DNA of 64,000 nucleotides from PALSA-1003 sp963791945 (GCA_963791945.1 CAWBUD010000002.1:3162001-3226000), one strand, 5' to 3'; shown: positions 51,514 to 62,543, numbered from the stretch's first letter. Program-made: numbers and translations. Notes: generated by a model from the sequence alone, not told the origin.

Positions 51514-51822
51514 TTACTCGGTGAGAGACCGAAAGATCTCCACCTCGACGGCGCCGTCCGTAAGCCCTTCTTTCTCGCGACGCTGGCGGTAGGCAGCAAG
51601 GTGCGGAGCGTTGCGGTGGTGGTCGAGGGCCACGTCGTCCACGTACATCTCGTAGAACAGGAACAGCTCGGGGTCGTTGGTGCAACGGTGAACCCGATAG
51701 ACGATGCAGCCCGGCTCGGCATTCCGCACCACGGCGGCCTGCTCCGAAAGGAGCGCCGCCAGCGCATCGGCCTTGCCCTTCGCTGCCCGTAGCTTTGCGA
51801 CTACCGTGAGTACATTGGCCAT
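51514..51822 (-). CDS. antibiotic biosynthesis monooxygenase (ABM/YgiN-like) family
   Basis: A 102-residue single-domain ABM-fold protein: LTVVAKLRAAKGKADALAAL, NAEPGCIVYRVHRCTNDPEL, FLFYEMYVDDVALDHHRNAP and VEVEIFRSL. It is the ferredoxin-like dimer typical of putative quinol monooxygenases. The physiological substrate is unknown. It is followed on the left by the convergent hypothetical gene. Confidence 0.9.
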   Translation of the reverse strand: MANVLTVVAKLRAAKGKADALAALLSEQAAVVRNAEPGCIVYRVHRCTNDPELFLFYEMYVDDVALDHHRNAPHLAAYRQRREKEGLTDGAVEVEIFRSLTE

Positions 51823-52198
51823 TGGGGTGACTATTCTTGCGACTCTGCCCGAACGCTCAGCGGTTGAGAACCCGACCGCGCCTCCCTCGAACTATGCCAT
51901 GAGTCGCAAAGAAGCGAAGCTCGTGCCCGGTGATTTTCTCGATTCTCCTTGCGTCGGCGTAGCGTTTCCGGTCAGACAAGAGGCTCCAGCTCGGTACAGA
52001 TCTCGGTGCCGAGGCCGGAGCCGGCTTCGCTCGCATTGCTCATACTCGGTGTCGCTGGACTAGCCCCCGTCACGTCGCCGCCGCTGAACTAACGCAGCGG
52101 GCGGACATCCCAGGAACGCGAATATTCACGCCATCCGGCGATGGGAGATCGTTAGCCTACCGCCTGAAGGAGGCTAGCCATCGCGTCGCCGCTCCAGT
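51823..52198. other. 376-base gap with no recognisable gene
   Basis: No conserved coding sequence found on either strand. A weak hairpin, TAGCCT (52153-52158) with AGGCTA (52171-52176), lies past the 3' end of the leftward gene at 52199 and could terminate it; there is no T tract. Confidence 0.5.
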
Positions 52199-52570
52199 CT
52201 ATGGAGCAGCGATCACCTGCCTCGTTGCCGCGAGCGCTCGATGCTCGACCGTCTTGTTTTGCCGCCACCAGCTGAGCATGGCCTCGAAGTCGCCGGCGAA
52301 TTTGCGTTTCTTCAGTTCGTCGGAGATCTCCACACATCGGGCGCCTTCTCCGAGGCTCACCCCGGAGGTCGTCACAGCATAGTCGCACTCCCAGAAAGCC
52401 TTTTCGAGGTCCGACGAACTAGCGCTGGCGTAGACGGAGTCGCCGATTGGAGGCGAGCTCGCGTGTTCTTGCGCAAACGCGCCGCTGAAGAAGCCGGCCA
52501 TCAGCAATGCAACTGAAGCCGCGGCCCTTCGGAAGGCGGGGCGTTGGCCTGAGCGAGCAATCCGAGTCAT
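52199..52570 (-). CDS. small exported protein of unknown function
   Basis: A 123-residue protein with a signal peptide (ASVALLMAGFFSGAFA, cleaved before QEHASSP). The start ATG 52570 has the strong site AAGGAGAA. The mature chain has two Cys (EKAFWECDYAVTTSG and GARCVEISDELKKRKF), probably a disulfide, and ends with SWWRQNKTVEHRALAATRQV. Function unknown. It is divergent from the large regulator. Confidence 0.72.
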   Translation of the reverse strand: MTRIARSGQRPAFRRAAASVALLMAGFFSGAFAQEHASSPPIGDSVYASASSSDLEKAFWECDYAVTTSGVSLGEGARCVEISDELKKRKFAGDFEAMLSWWRQNKTVEHRALAATRQVIAAP

Positions 52571-52726
52571 GGTGTTCTCCTTGGCTGGAAGACAGTCCTC
52601 CCGCGGAAGACCAGGCCACTCTATCGGCTGGCGGGTATGAAGTCTTTGCGCTACCCTTGATTTTTCCCTGAGATTTCCCTGACTTCCGTCCGCCTGGCGC
52701 GGCGAACGCTCACGAGGTCGGACGTT

Positions 52727-55700
52727 TTGATCTACTTCTTCGACGAATATTCGCTCGATTCCGAGCGGCGCGAGCTGCGGCGAGGCGACCACGTCGTGGC
52801 GGTCGAGCCGCAGGTTTTCGACCTCCTCGAGCATCTCATCCGCAACCGCGGTCGCGTCGTAGACAAGGACGAGTTGATCGCCGAAGTCTGGCGCGGCCGG
52901 ATCGTTTCGGAGTCGACCCTCAGCAGCCGGATCACGGCGGTGCGCCACGCAGTCCGCGACAGCGGCGCGGAACAACGGCTGATTCGCACGCTGGCCCGCA
53001 AAGGTTTTCGCTTCGTCGGATCCGTTCGCGAGCAGCCTCGGCTCGAGGGCGAAGCCGCCGACAAGCTCATGCCGCCGGCGAGCTCGCCTGCGCCGCGACC
53101 GGCACGCTCGCGGACGAGCGCAGCCGAACGTCGACAGGTGACGATCATGGTCTGCAGCATCGCCGAAATGGCGACGCTCTCCGCGCGGTGCGATCCCGAG
53201 GAGCTGCGCGAGGTCATTGCCGCGTATTGCCGAGACATCAGAGCGATCGTCGAGCGACACGGCGGCCACGTCACCAGATATACCGATGACCGAGTCGTCG
53301 GCTATTTCGGCTACCCGCAGGCCCACGAAGACGATGCGGAGCGCGCCGTGCGGGCGGGGCTTGCGGCCGCCAATGTCATCGGCGAGCTCCGGACCGCGGG
53401 CCTTGCCGAGCCGATGCGGGGGCGCGTCGGCATCGCGACCGGGCTGGTGGTCGTCGGCAATCCAGTCGGCGACGATCCGGCTTCGGAGCACGTGGTCAGC
53501 GGCGAGACGCCGTACGTCGCGGCGAGTCTCCAGGCTCTCGGCGACGCGGGACAAGTCGTGATCTCCGCCCGCACTCGCCAGCTCGTCCGCAACCTGTTCG
53601 ATTATCGTGAGCTCGCGACGCCGCCGCCGCTTGGCAGCGCAGAAGCGATGGCGGCGGCGGTGGTCGTGGGCGAAAGCAGGATCGCAAGTCGTTTCGAGGC
53701 CCTGCGCGCGAGCCGCAACCGGCTTGTCGGCCGGGACGAGGAGCGAGACCTTCTCCTCCGTCGCTGGCGACAGGCGAAGACGGGAGAGGGCCGCATCGTG
53801 CTCATCTGGGGCGAGCCCGGGATCGGCAAATCGCACCTCGTCGCCGCCTTCCAGGACGCCATCCAGGCCGAGCCGCACACGTCCATGCGCTATTTCTGCT
53901 CGCCGCATCGCATGCAGACGGCGCTGCATCCCGTGATTACGCAGATCGAGCACGCGGCGGCATTCGACGCCGGCGACGACGATCGGACGAAGCTCGACAA
54001 GCTGCAGCGCCTGCTCGCGCTGTCTTCGCATGAGCCCGACAGGGACGTGGCGCTTTTTGCCGAGCTTCTCTCCGTCCCGACGGACGGGCGCCATGCCCCG
54101 TTGTCGCTCAGTTCCCAACGGCGCAAGGAATTGCTGCTGGAGAGCTTCGTTTCGCAGCTCGAAGGCCTCGCCGCGCGCCAGCCTGTGCTGATGGTCCTGG
54201 AGGACGCGCATTGGATCGACCCGACCTCGCGCGAGCTCTTCGACATCGTCATCAACCGCGTTCGCGCGCTCCCGGCGCTGCTGATCATGACGTATCGCCC
54301 GGAGTTCGTTCCGCCGTGGCTCGGCCAGTCGCACGTTACGGCCTTGACGCTCAACCGCCTGGGCCCGCGCGAGAATGCGGCGCTCGTCAGGCAGGTGGCC
54401 GGCGGCAAGGACCTGCCGCCCCGACTTCTCGAGCAGATCATCACGCGCACGGACGGCGTGCCGCTGTTCGTCGAAGAGATGACAAAGTCCGTCCTGGAAA
54501 GCGGCATGCTGCGCGAGCAGCACGGCACTTACGTCTTCGACGGGAGCTTGCCGGTGGTCGCCGTTCCGTCGAGCCTGCAGGCTTCGCTCACTGCGAGGCT
54601 GGATCGCATCGCGCCTGCCCGCGCGGTCGTGCAGACCAGCGCGGCGCTGGGCCGCGAGTTCGGTTATGCAGTCCTGAAGGCGGTCACTTCGCTGCCCGAC
54701 GTCGAGCTCGAGCCGTTGCTGGAGCAGCTCGTAGCCTCCGAGCTCGTGCACCAGCGCGGCGACGTCCCGCACGCCGTTTACTCCTTCAAGCACGCGCTCG
54801 TCCAGGACGCCGCCTACGAGACTATTCCCAAGAGCGAACGTCCCGCGATCCATGGCCGCATCGTCGAGGTGCTGGAGCAGCAGTTTCCCGATGTTGTCGA
54901 GCATCACCCCGACGTCCTCGCGTACCACTGCACCGAAGCGGCGCTTGCCGAAAAGGCGATCGATTTCTGGATCAGGGCGGCTCGGATCGCGCTCAATCGA
55001 TCGGCAGGCGTGGAGGCCCAGAGCCAGGTCGAAATGGCGATGAGTCTGCTGCCGAAGATTGCGGCCGGCGCGAGCCGACAACAGCTCGAAGGCCGCCTCC
55101 AAGTTGCGCTTGGAGAGGCATTGCTGATGACCAAGGGATTCGCGTCGCCGGAAGTAAAGGCTGCGCTCTCCAGGGCCCGTGAACTTCTCGACGAGACGGT
55201 TCACCCGATCGAAGCGCTCGTCGCGCTCGGCGGCTTGTTCAACTATCACCTCATCCGCTCCGAATCGCCGGCGTGCCTCGAACTGGCCGAGCCTCGGTTG
55301 CGAAAGAACCTGGACCTGCCGACCGCGACGGTCATTCATTACCTGGTTGGCACGGCGCATTTGCATCTGGGCAATTTCGCACAGTCGATCGACCACCTGG
55401 AGAAGGCCCTGTCTCTCTACGACGAGGATGTCTGTCGCCCGGTGTCGTTCATCGCCGGCATTCACCTCCGATCCTTCATCCTCGTGTGGCTCGGCCTCGC
55501 GTATCTCTTCGTCGGCTCGCTCAAACGCGCAGCAGAGACCATCTCCGCCGCGGTGAGCGACGCGAGGAGCAGGTCGCATCCCTTTACGCTGGTGTCCGCG
55601 TTGCTCGCGCTCGCGCGCTTTCGGAACCACACGCACGACCTCGATGGCGCGATCGCGGCGACCGAGGAGGGCATGGCAATTGCCACCGAGCAACGCAGTC

Positions 55701-56380
55701 CTTATCACGTGTCGCGCGCCAGCGTCCTGCGCGCCGTAAACGTGGTCGCGAGTGGCCGGCCCGAAGAGGGCATCGCGCTGATGAAACATGCGCTCGCCGC
55801 GCATCGGGCCACGGGAGCGGATTTCCAGAGCTCGTACAATCTGTCGCGCCTGGCCGAGGCGCACGCGCGCGCGGGAAAGATTGCGCACGCCACCGAGCTC
55901 GCGCTGCAGGCGGTCGCCAACGTCGAGCAGACTGGAGAACGCTGGTGGGAGGCCGAAGCGCAGCGGATCAGGGGCGAGATCCTGTTGCTCGCGAGGCGAA
56001 GCAACCGTCATGAGGCCGAGGCCTGCTTCAACCGCGCGCTCGAGTGCGCACGACGCCAAGGCGCCAGGCTGTGGGAGCTCCATGCGGCGCTGAGTTTGGC
56101 GAAGCTGTGGTGGTCCGAAGGCGAAGGGGCGCGAGCGGAAGCTTTGTTGACGCCGGTCTATCGTTCGTTCACCGACGGCTATGGAATAGAGGCTCTCCGA
56201 TCGGCAGAGGAGCTTCTGGAGCAAATTCACTCCGCAGGCGCCGGCGGCAGAACCGGACATCGCGGCGGCGGAAGCTCATCCGACCGGGCGAATCCACGCA
56301 CACGGCCTGCATCAGCCCGACGAAGACGTTCCGGCTCCGGATCAGGGCGCGCCGAGGCGGCCGAGCGCCGCAGGCGCTGA
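52727..56380 (+). CDS. wHTH/cyclase-homology/AAA/TPR signalling protein
   Basis: A 1217-residue regulator starting at TTG (GAGG about 9 bases upstream). Domains: OmpR-type winged helix (residues about 1-100, LIRTLARKGFRFVGSV), a class III cyclase homology domain (about 118-290, GYFGYPQAHEDDAERAVRAG), an NTPase with Walker A GEPGIGKS at residues 362-369 and DAHWIDPTSRELFD, and a TPR-like C-terminal half. The cyclase domain has lost the first metal Asp (MVCSIAEMATLS where FADLVGST is normal) and reads YTDDRVV for GDGVL, so it is probably inactive. It resembles CadC/MalT-like sensors. The last 45 residues are low-complexity, suggesting a lost stop. Confidence 0.9.
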   Translation: MIYFFDEYSLDSERRELRRGDHVVAVEPQVFDLLEHLIRNRGRVVDKDELIAEVWRGRIVSESTLSSRITAVRHAVRDSGAEQRLIRTLARKGFRFVGSVREQPRLEGEAADKLMPPASSPAPRPARSRTSAAERRQVTIMVCSIAEMATLSARCDPEELREVIAAYCRDIRAIVERHGGHVTRYTDDRVVGYFGYPQAHEDDAERAVRAGLAAANVIGELRTAGLAEPMRGRVGIATGLVVVGNPVGDDPASEHVVSGETPYVAASLQALGDAGQVVISARTRQLVRNLFDYRELATPPPLGSAEAMAAAVVVGESRIASRFEALRASRNRLVGRDEERDLLLRRWRQAKTGEGRIVLIWGEPGIGKSHLVAAFQDAIQAEPHTSMRYFCSPHRMQTALHPVITQIEHAAAFDAGDDDRTKLDKLQRLLALSSHEPDRDVALFAELLSVPTDGRHAPLSLSSQRRKELLLESFVSQLEGLAARQPVLMVLEDAHWIDPTSRELFDIVINRVRALPALLIMTYRPEFVPPWLGQSHVTALTLNRLGPRENAALVRQVAGGKDLPPRLLEQIITRTDGVPLFVEEMTKSVLESGMLREQHGTYVFDGSLPVVAVPSSLQASLTARLDRIAPARAVVQTSAALGREFGYAVLKAVTSLPDVELEPLLEQLVASELVHQRGDVPHAVYSFKHALVQDAAYETIPKSERPAIHGRIVEVLEQQFPDVVEHHPDVLAYHCTEAALAEKAIDFWIRAARIALNRSAGVEAQSQVEMAMSLLPKIAAGASRQQLEGRLQVALGEALLMTKGFASPEVKAALSRARELLDETVHPIEALVALGGLFNYHLIRSESPACLELAEPRLRKNLDLPTATVIHYLVGTAHLHLGNFAQSIDHLEKALSLYDEDVCRPVSFIAGIHLRSFILVWLGLAYLFVGSLKRAAETISAAVSDARSRSHPFTLVSALLALARFRNHTHDLDGAIAATEEGMAIATEQRSPYHVSRASVLRAVNVVASGRPEEGIALMKHALAAHRATGADFQSSYNLSRLAEAHARAGKIAHATELALQAVANVEQTGERWWEAEAQRIRGEILLLARRSNRHEAEACFNRALECARRQGARLWELHAALSLAKLWWSEGEGARAEALLTPVYRSFTDGYGIEALRSAEELLEQIHSAGAGGRTGHRGGGSSSDRANPRTRPASARRRRSGSGSGRAEAAERRRR

Positions 56381-56569
56381 ATCGCTCGCACACCCGGAGG
56401 GCCGGGGAGCACCACCGACGTGTCGTATTTCATCGACAACATTTCGGTGACCGCACCCGTCGCGATCGTCCCGTCCGCCATCCCGACGATGTCGGAGCGG
56501 ATCCTGGCTGTTCTAGGCGTCCTGCTCGCAGCCTGCGCCGCGCTGGCGCTTCGCAGGCGCCGCGCTCGC
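56381..56569 (+). pseudogene. relic of an IPTL-CTERM sorted protein
   Basis: Directly after the regulator's TGA, in the same frame, the sequence reads TPGGPGSTTDVSYFIDNISV, then IPTMSERILAVLGVLLAACA and ALALRRRRAR. This is an IPTL-CTERM tail: IPT(L/M)-S-E, a single membrane helix, and an Arg cluster, in front of a beta-sandwich-like extracellular segment. No start codon or upstream domain fits, and the expected stop after the Arg cluster is absent. Confidence 0.6.
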
Positions 56570-56652
56570 ACGCCGGGCCCCCTTTCTAGCGCCTGCGCGG
56601 TCGGCCTGCTGCCCGAGGACGACGGCAACCCGACTTCCCGGACGAACGACCG

Positions 56653-57108
56653 CTATTCGGGCTTGGCGTCGGCGGCGTCGATGGCCGACCTAGCGCTCTT
56701 GGTCTGCGCGTCCGTCGCAAACCTCGACGTCGCGATCTGCACGACCAGCACCGCCATGGTCAGGACGAAGATCGCTCCGGTCACCGCGAGAACGCTCTCG
56801 ATGGAAAGGTCCTTGACGTCGATGGCCAGGAAGCGGGTCAACGCGGTAATGGCAACGTACAGAAGAAACAGCACTGGCAGGCGGTCGGTCTTGAAATAGA
56901 TGCCGACGATCGTTCCCAACTCCAGGTAGATGAACAGAAGCAGGATGTCGTCGAGCCCGGCGCGCCCGGCCTGGATCATCCTCAGGTAGTCGGCAGCCGC
57001 CGACCAGACGATCGTCGCGCCGATCACGAAGAGGGCAGCGACCTGGAAGCCGCTCACCAGCGCGGTGCCCAGCCGGTCGAGCCTGTCCTTCACGTCTTGC
57101 TTCGTCAT
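56653..57108 (-). CDS. psiE: PsiE family phosphate-starvation-inducible membrane protein
   Basis: A 151-residue membrane protein with four helices (VSGFQVAALFVIGATIVWSA, ILLLFIYLELGTIVGIYF, LPVLFLLYVAITALTRFLAI, LAVTGAIFVLTMAVLVVQIA). The YLELGTIVGIYFKTDRLPV segment is characteristic of PsiE. Biochemical function not established. It is divergent from htpG. Confidence 0.9.
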   Translation of the reverse strand: MTKQDVKDRLDRLGTALVSGFQVAALFVIGATIVWSAAADYLRMIQAGRAGLDDILLLFIYLELGTIVGIYFKTDRLPVLFLLYVAITALTRFLAIDVKDLSIESVLAVTGAIFVLTMAVLVVQIATSRFATDAQTKSARSAIDAADAKPE

Positions 57109-57231
57109 GATTCGATCCTGCTATGGGTCATAACTTCCCGGGCGCCGGTCTCTCGCGCGGCGGCGCTCGCGAATGATACCCGGCCTCGGCGATAATGCGA
57201 GCTTGGCCACCGAATCCGCGAAAGTCGACCC

Positions 57232-59175
<1,944 letters not shown>

Positions 59176-59191
59176 ACTAGGCGCTCGCCCG

Positions 59192-59211
59192 GGACGAGCG
59201 AAGCGATGTCC
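59192..59211. repeat. hairpin repeat with loop GAGCGAAGCGAT (copy 1)
   Basis: GGAC (59192-59195), loop GAGCGAAGCGAT, GTCC (59208-59211). The same loop sequence occurs at 62497-62508 with a different but also paired stem, which suggests a family of small interspersed hairpins. It follows htpG and could terminate it. Confidence 0.5.
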
Positions 59212-59331
59212 TTTGCGGAGTCATCCTGATCGCGTCCGCTGCAGCACTAACCGATCCCGCCGGGATCGGGTAGCCTTGACGGCATGCGGTCGCCGGTCCC
59301 ATGACGGAACGCCGTTAAACCTCTGCAGCCG

Positions 59332-59466
59332 GAAGGGAGAGATTCGCGCGCAGATCGCAACGACGCTGTTGAACAAGATCGCCAAGGGCAGCGTGACGGC
59401 CTTGATTGCCCGCTCGGCCGATTTCTACGGCCCGCACGTCCGGACCAGCGTCGTCAACCGGCTGGT
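59332..59466 (+). pseudogene. NAD-dependent epimerase/dehydratase fragment
   Basis: Within the htpG-SBP gap one frame reads GEIRAQIATTLLNKIAKGSV, TALIARSADFYGPHVRTSVV and NRLV. This matches the catalytic ARxADFYGP region of a bacterial NAD-dependent epimerase group. The N-terminal Rossmann domain and C-terminus are missing, so it is a relic about 45 residues long. Confidence 0.55.
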
Positions 59467-59523
59467 CCACGGAGTGCGTGGCTCGCGCAAGATCCATGGC
59501 TGCGTAATCGAGGGGGAATTCTC

Positions 59524-61338
59524 ATGCCGGCACGAACTGCCGCAATCCCGCTTCTTGCGCTGATCGTCGCGTCCATCGCGCCGCCAGCCGTCGCCGCCGA
59601 CTGGGCCGATCCCGCGAAGGTCTTGAGGATCGCCTTTCCCATCGACGTCTCGGGGCTCGATCCGGCCGGCACCCAGGAGACTTACGCGAGCCTCGTCGAG
59701 CAGAAGATCTTCGACGCGCTCTACCAGTGGGACTACCTCGCGCGGCCGTACAAGTTCGTGCCGAGCGTCGCGATCGGCATGCCGGAGATCTCGGCCGACG
59801 GCCGCGTGTGGACGATCCGCATCAGGCAAGGCATCTACTTCGCCGACGATCCCGCCTTCGCGGGCAAGAAGCGCGAGCTGACCGCGGCGGATTTCGTCTA
59901 CGCCTGGAAGCGCATCGTCGATCCCCGCGTGCGCTCTCCGAACTCCGATCTCCTCGAAGGGAAAATCACCGGCCTCGATGCCGCTGTGGCCAAGGCGAAG
60001 GCGTCGGGACGCTTCGATTACGACGCCGACGTGCAGGGCCTGCGCGCGACCGACCGCTACACGCTGCGGCTCGAGCTGGTGCAGCCCGACTATACGTTCT
60101 TCGAGCTGCTCGACAGCGCGTCGCTGCGCGCCGTGGCTCGCGAGGTGATCGAAAAGTACGGAGATACGAGCGGGCGCGCGGCGAATCATCCCGTCGGCAC
60201 CGGGCCGTACCGCCTCAGGGAATGGACGCCTGGTCGTCGCATCATTCTCGAAGCCAACCCCGGTTTTCGCCAGGAACGCTTTCCGCCGGCGCCGGCGAAC
60301 GCCGACGCTGCGATCAAGGCCGTCGCGGAATCGATGAAGGGCAAGCGTCTCCCGCAGATCGGGCGGATCGAGATACCGATCATCGAAGAGACCAATCCGC
60401 GGCTCCTGATGTTCAGCGCGGGAGAGCTCGACATCCTGGAAGTGCCGGGCGACGTCGCGCCCAAGATGATCGACGCGAAGGGGAACCTGCTGCCCGAGTA
60501 CGCCGCGCGCGGCATGAGGCTGGAGCGCGCGACCGAGCTCGCCGTGACCTTCGCGTACTTCAACATGGAAGACCCGCTGGTCGGCGGCTACTCGCCGGAA
60601 AAGATCGCGTTGCGGCGGGCGATCTGCAGCGCCTACGACGTGCCGGACGAGATCCGCGTCATCCGCAACGGCCAGGCGCTGCCGGCCACGCAGCCCATTC
60701 CGCCCGACGTCGAAGGACACGTGCGCGGATACAAGGGCTTGTCGCCCTACGATCCTGCGACCGCGCGCGCGCTCCTCGACAAGTTCGGCTATCGCGACCG
60801 TGACGGCGACGGGCTCCGCGAGCTGCCGGACGGTCGCCCGCTCATCATTCACCAGTCGACGCTCGTCGGCGCCGCGTATCGGCAATTCGACGACCTGTGG
60901 CTGCGAAGCATGCGCGAGGTCGGCATCCGCATGGATTTCCAGGTGCAGACGTTCCCTGAGGCGTTCAAGGCCGCGCACGCGGGGCAGATCCAGTTCGCGG
61001 GCTTCGGCTGGAACGGCGACATCGCCGACGACTTCATGCGGCTCTTCTACGGGCCCTACGCCGGCGCCGGAAACCTCTCGCGCTTCAGGAATGCGGAGTA
61101 CGACGCTCTCTACGAGAGGAGCCGCCGCACGCCCGACAGCGCGGAACGGAACAAGCTCTACGAATCGATGACCAAGATCGTCTCCAGCTACGCGCCGTGG
61201 TGCACGAATGCCAACCGCATCAGCAGCACCGTCGTCGCGCCGCAGATTCGCGGTTACCGCAAAAACGTGCATTACTTCCTGACGCCGTGGCAGTATCTGG
61301 ACATCGACACGGCGGCCAAGGACACACGGCGGCCGTAA
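59524..61338 (+). CDS. ABC transporter substrate-binding protein, SBP_bac_5 (oligopeptide type)
   Basis: A 604-residue periplasmic binding protein of the peptide/nickel family, with signal peptide (PLLALIVASIAPPAVAADW). Marks: LRIAFPIDVSGLDPAGTQET, WTIRIRQGIYFADDP, the LTAADFVYAWKRIVDP segment, HPVGTGPYRLREWTPGRRII and GFGWNGDIADDFMRLFYGPY. It would bind a peptide or other large solute. No permease genes follow; the next gene, 30 bases later, is a mandelate-racemase-like enzyme, so its ligand may be an enolase-superfamily substrate (inference). Confidence 0.93.
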   Translation: MPARTAAIPLLALIVASIAPPAVAADWADPAKVLRIAFPIDVSGLDPAGTQETYASLVEQKIFDALYQWDYLARPYKFVPSVAIGMPEISADGRVWTIRIRQGIYFADDPAFAGKKRELTAADFVYAWKRIVDPRVRSPNSDLLEGKITGLDAAVAKAKASGRFDYDADVQGLRATDRYTLRLELVQPDYTFFELLDSASLRAVAREVIEKYGDTSGRAANHPVGTGPYRLREWTPGRRIILEANPGFRQERFPPAPANADAAIKAVAESMKGKRLPQIGRIEIPIIEETNPRLLMFSAGELDILEVPGDVAPKMIDAKGNLLPEYAARGMRLERATELAVTFAYFNMEDPLVGGYSPEKIALRRAICSAYDVPDEIRVIRNGQALPATQPIPPDVEGHVRGYKGLSPYDPATARALLDKFGYRDRDGDGLRELPDGRPLIIHQSTLVGAAYRQFDDLWLRSMREVGIRMDFQVQTFPEAFKAAHAGQIQFAGFGWNGDIADDFMRLFYGPYAGAGNLSRFRNAEYDALYERSRRTPDSAERNKLYESMTKIVSSYAPWCTNANRISSTVVAPQIRGYRKNVHYFLTPWQYLDIDTAAKDTRRP

Positions 61339-61367
61339 AGGACGCGTGGCATGGCAAGAGGACCGGA

Positions 61368-62480
61368 ATGAACCGCGCAGCATTACCCGTTTCGACCGCC
61401 CTCACCGTGCGCAGCGTCGCGACGCGCGCGGTCGCGGTTCCGCTGAACTTCGCGCTCGGCACGAGCGTTACGGTCATTCGCACCGTGCCGCTGCTGCTGG
61501 TCGATGTTCTGACCGAGGAAGGCATCGTCGGCCGCGCGTACCTCTTTTCGTATACCCCCGCCGGCGCTAAGTCCATCGCGCTGCTGCTCGGCGAGGCGGT
61601 CGAGCTCGTCAAGGGCCACGCGGCGAAGCCGCAGACGATCTATCACACGCTGGTGCGACGCTTTGCGCTGCTCGGCGTCACCGGTACGATGCGCATGGCG
61701 ATTTCCGCGCTGGACATTGCGCTGTGGGACGCCGCCGCGATTGCCGTCGGTCTGCCGCTCGCGGAGGTCTTGGGCGCGAGCCGGCGCCCCATTCGCGCCT
61801 ACGACAGTCGAGGGCTCGGGCTGACGTCTCCCGAGAAGCTCGCCGGCGAGGCCGAAGCGCTTCTCGGCAAAGGGATGAGCGCGATCAAGCTCCGCCTCGG
61901 TTATCCGACGCTGGAACAGGACCTGGCAGCGCTGCGCGCGGTGCGCGGACGCATTCCGCGCGAGCAGCTCGTCATGGTCGACTACAACCAGGCGCTCACC
62001 ACCGCTGAAGCCGTTCGCCGCGGACTCGCGCTGCAGGCCGAGGGCATCGCCTGGCTGGAGGAGCCGATACGGCACGACGACTACCGAGGCAACGCACAGA
62101 TCGCACGAACGCTCGATGTGCCGCTGCAGATCGGCGAAAACTTCAACGGTCCGGAGGCGATGGCGGAAGCGTTCGCCGCCGACGCCTGCGACTACGTCAT
62201 GCCCGACGTCGGCCGGATCGGCGGCGTGACCGGCTGGATGCAGGCGGCTGGAATGGCCGCCGCTCGCGGCGTCGAAATGTCATCGCATCTCGTCCCCGAA
62301 GTGAGCGTGCATCTGCTCGCGGCGACGCCGACCGCCCACTGGCTCGAGTACGTCGACTGGGCCGATGCCGTTCTCGAGGAGCCGCTGCAGGTGATCGACG
62401 GCGCGGTGACGCCGAGCGATCGCCCGGGCGCTGGACTCGCGTGGGACGAAGCGAAGCTGCGGCGGTTGAGTGATCTTTAA
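61368..62480 (+). CDS. mandelate racemase/muconate lactonizing enzyme family protein
   Basis: A 370-residue enolase-superfamily enzyme close to mandelate racemase in its motifs: Lys174 and Arg176 in AIKLRLGYP (mandelate racemase has Lys-Thr-Lys), MVDYNQALTTAEAV, IAWLEEPIRHDDYRGN, LQIGENFNGPEAM, MPDVGRIGGVTGW and MSSHLVPEVSVHLLAATPTA with the catalytic His. The Mg-binding Asp, Glu and Glu are present. The second Lys of the K-x-K catalytic base pair is replaced by Arg. It may racemise, dehydrate or epimerise a 2-hydroxy acid. AGAGGACCG precedes its ATG. Confidence 0.92.
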   Translation: MNRAALPVSTALTVRSVATRAVAVPLNFALGTSVTVIRTVPLLLVDVLTEEGIVGRAYLFSYTPAGAKSIALLLGEAVELVKGHAAKPQTIYHTLVRRFALLGVTGTMRMAISALDIALWDAAAIAVGLPLAEVLGASRRPIRAYDSRGLGLTSPEKLAGEAEALLGKGMSAIKLRLGYPTLEQDLAALRAVRGRIPREQLVMVDYNQALTTAEAVRRGLALQAEGIAWLEEPIRHDDYRGNAQIARTLDVPLQIGENFNGPEAMAEAFAADACDYVMPDVGRIGGVTGWMQAAGMAAARGVEMSSHLVPEVSVHLLAATPTAHWLEYVDWADAVLEEPLQVIDGAVTPSDRPGAGLAWDEAKLRRLSDL

Positions 62481-62484
62481 GCCC

Positions 62485-62515
62485 GTAGCCTGGGCTGAGC
62501 GAAGCGATGCCCGGG
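62485..62515. repeat. GTAG hairpin repeat with loop GAGCGAAGCGAT (copy 2)
   Basis: GTAGCC (62485-62490) leads into GGGC (62492-62495), loop with GAGCGAAGCGAT, then GCCC (62509-62512) and GGGA. It lies between the mandelate-racemase-like gene and the convergent DinB gene. Compared with copy 1 at 59192 the loop is conserved and the stem bases have changed in a paired way. Confidence 0.55.
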
Positions 62516-62543
62516 ACTCGTACGACGAGCCCGCTCTCTTCGA

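Noticed and set aside
52199..56260. Continuous minus-strand open frame of 1353 codons opposite the large regulator
   Set aside because: It is composed of high-GC antisense shadow: no start with a ribosome-binding site and no conserved domain, and the plus strand has clear domains. Only its last 124 codons (52199-52570) are a real gene.
59425..61383. Minus-strand open frame of 652 codons opposite the SBP_bac_5 gene
   Set aside because: The plus strand codes a full-length binding protein with signal peptide; the antisense frame has no recognisable residues.
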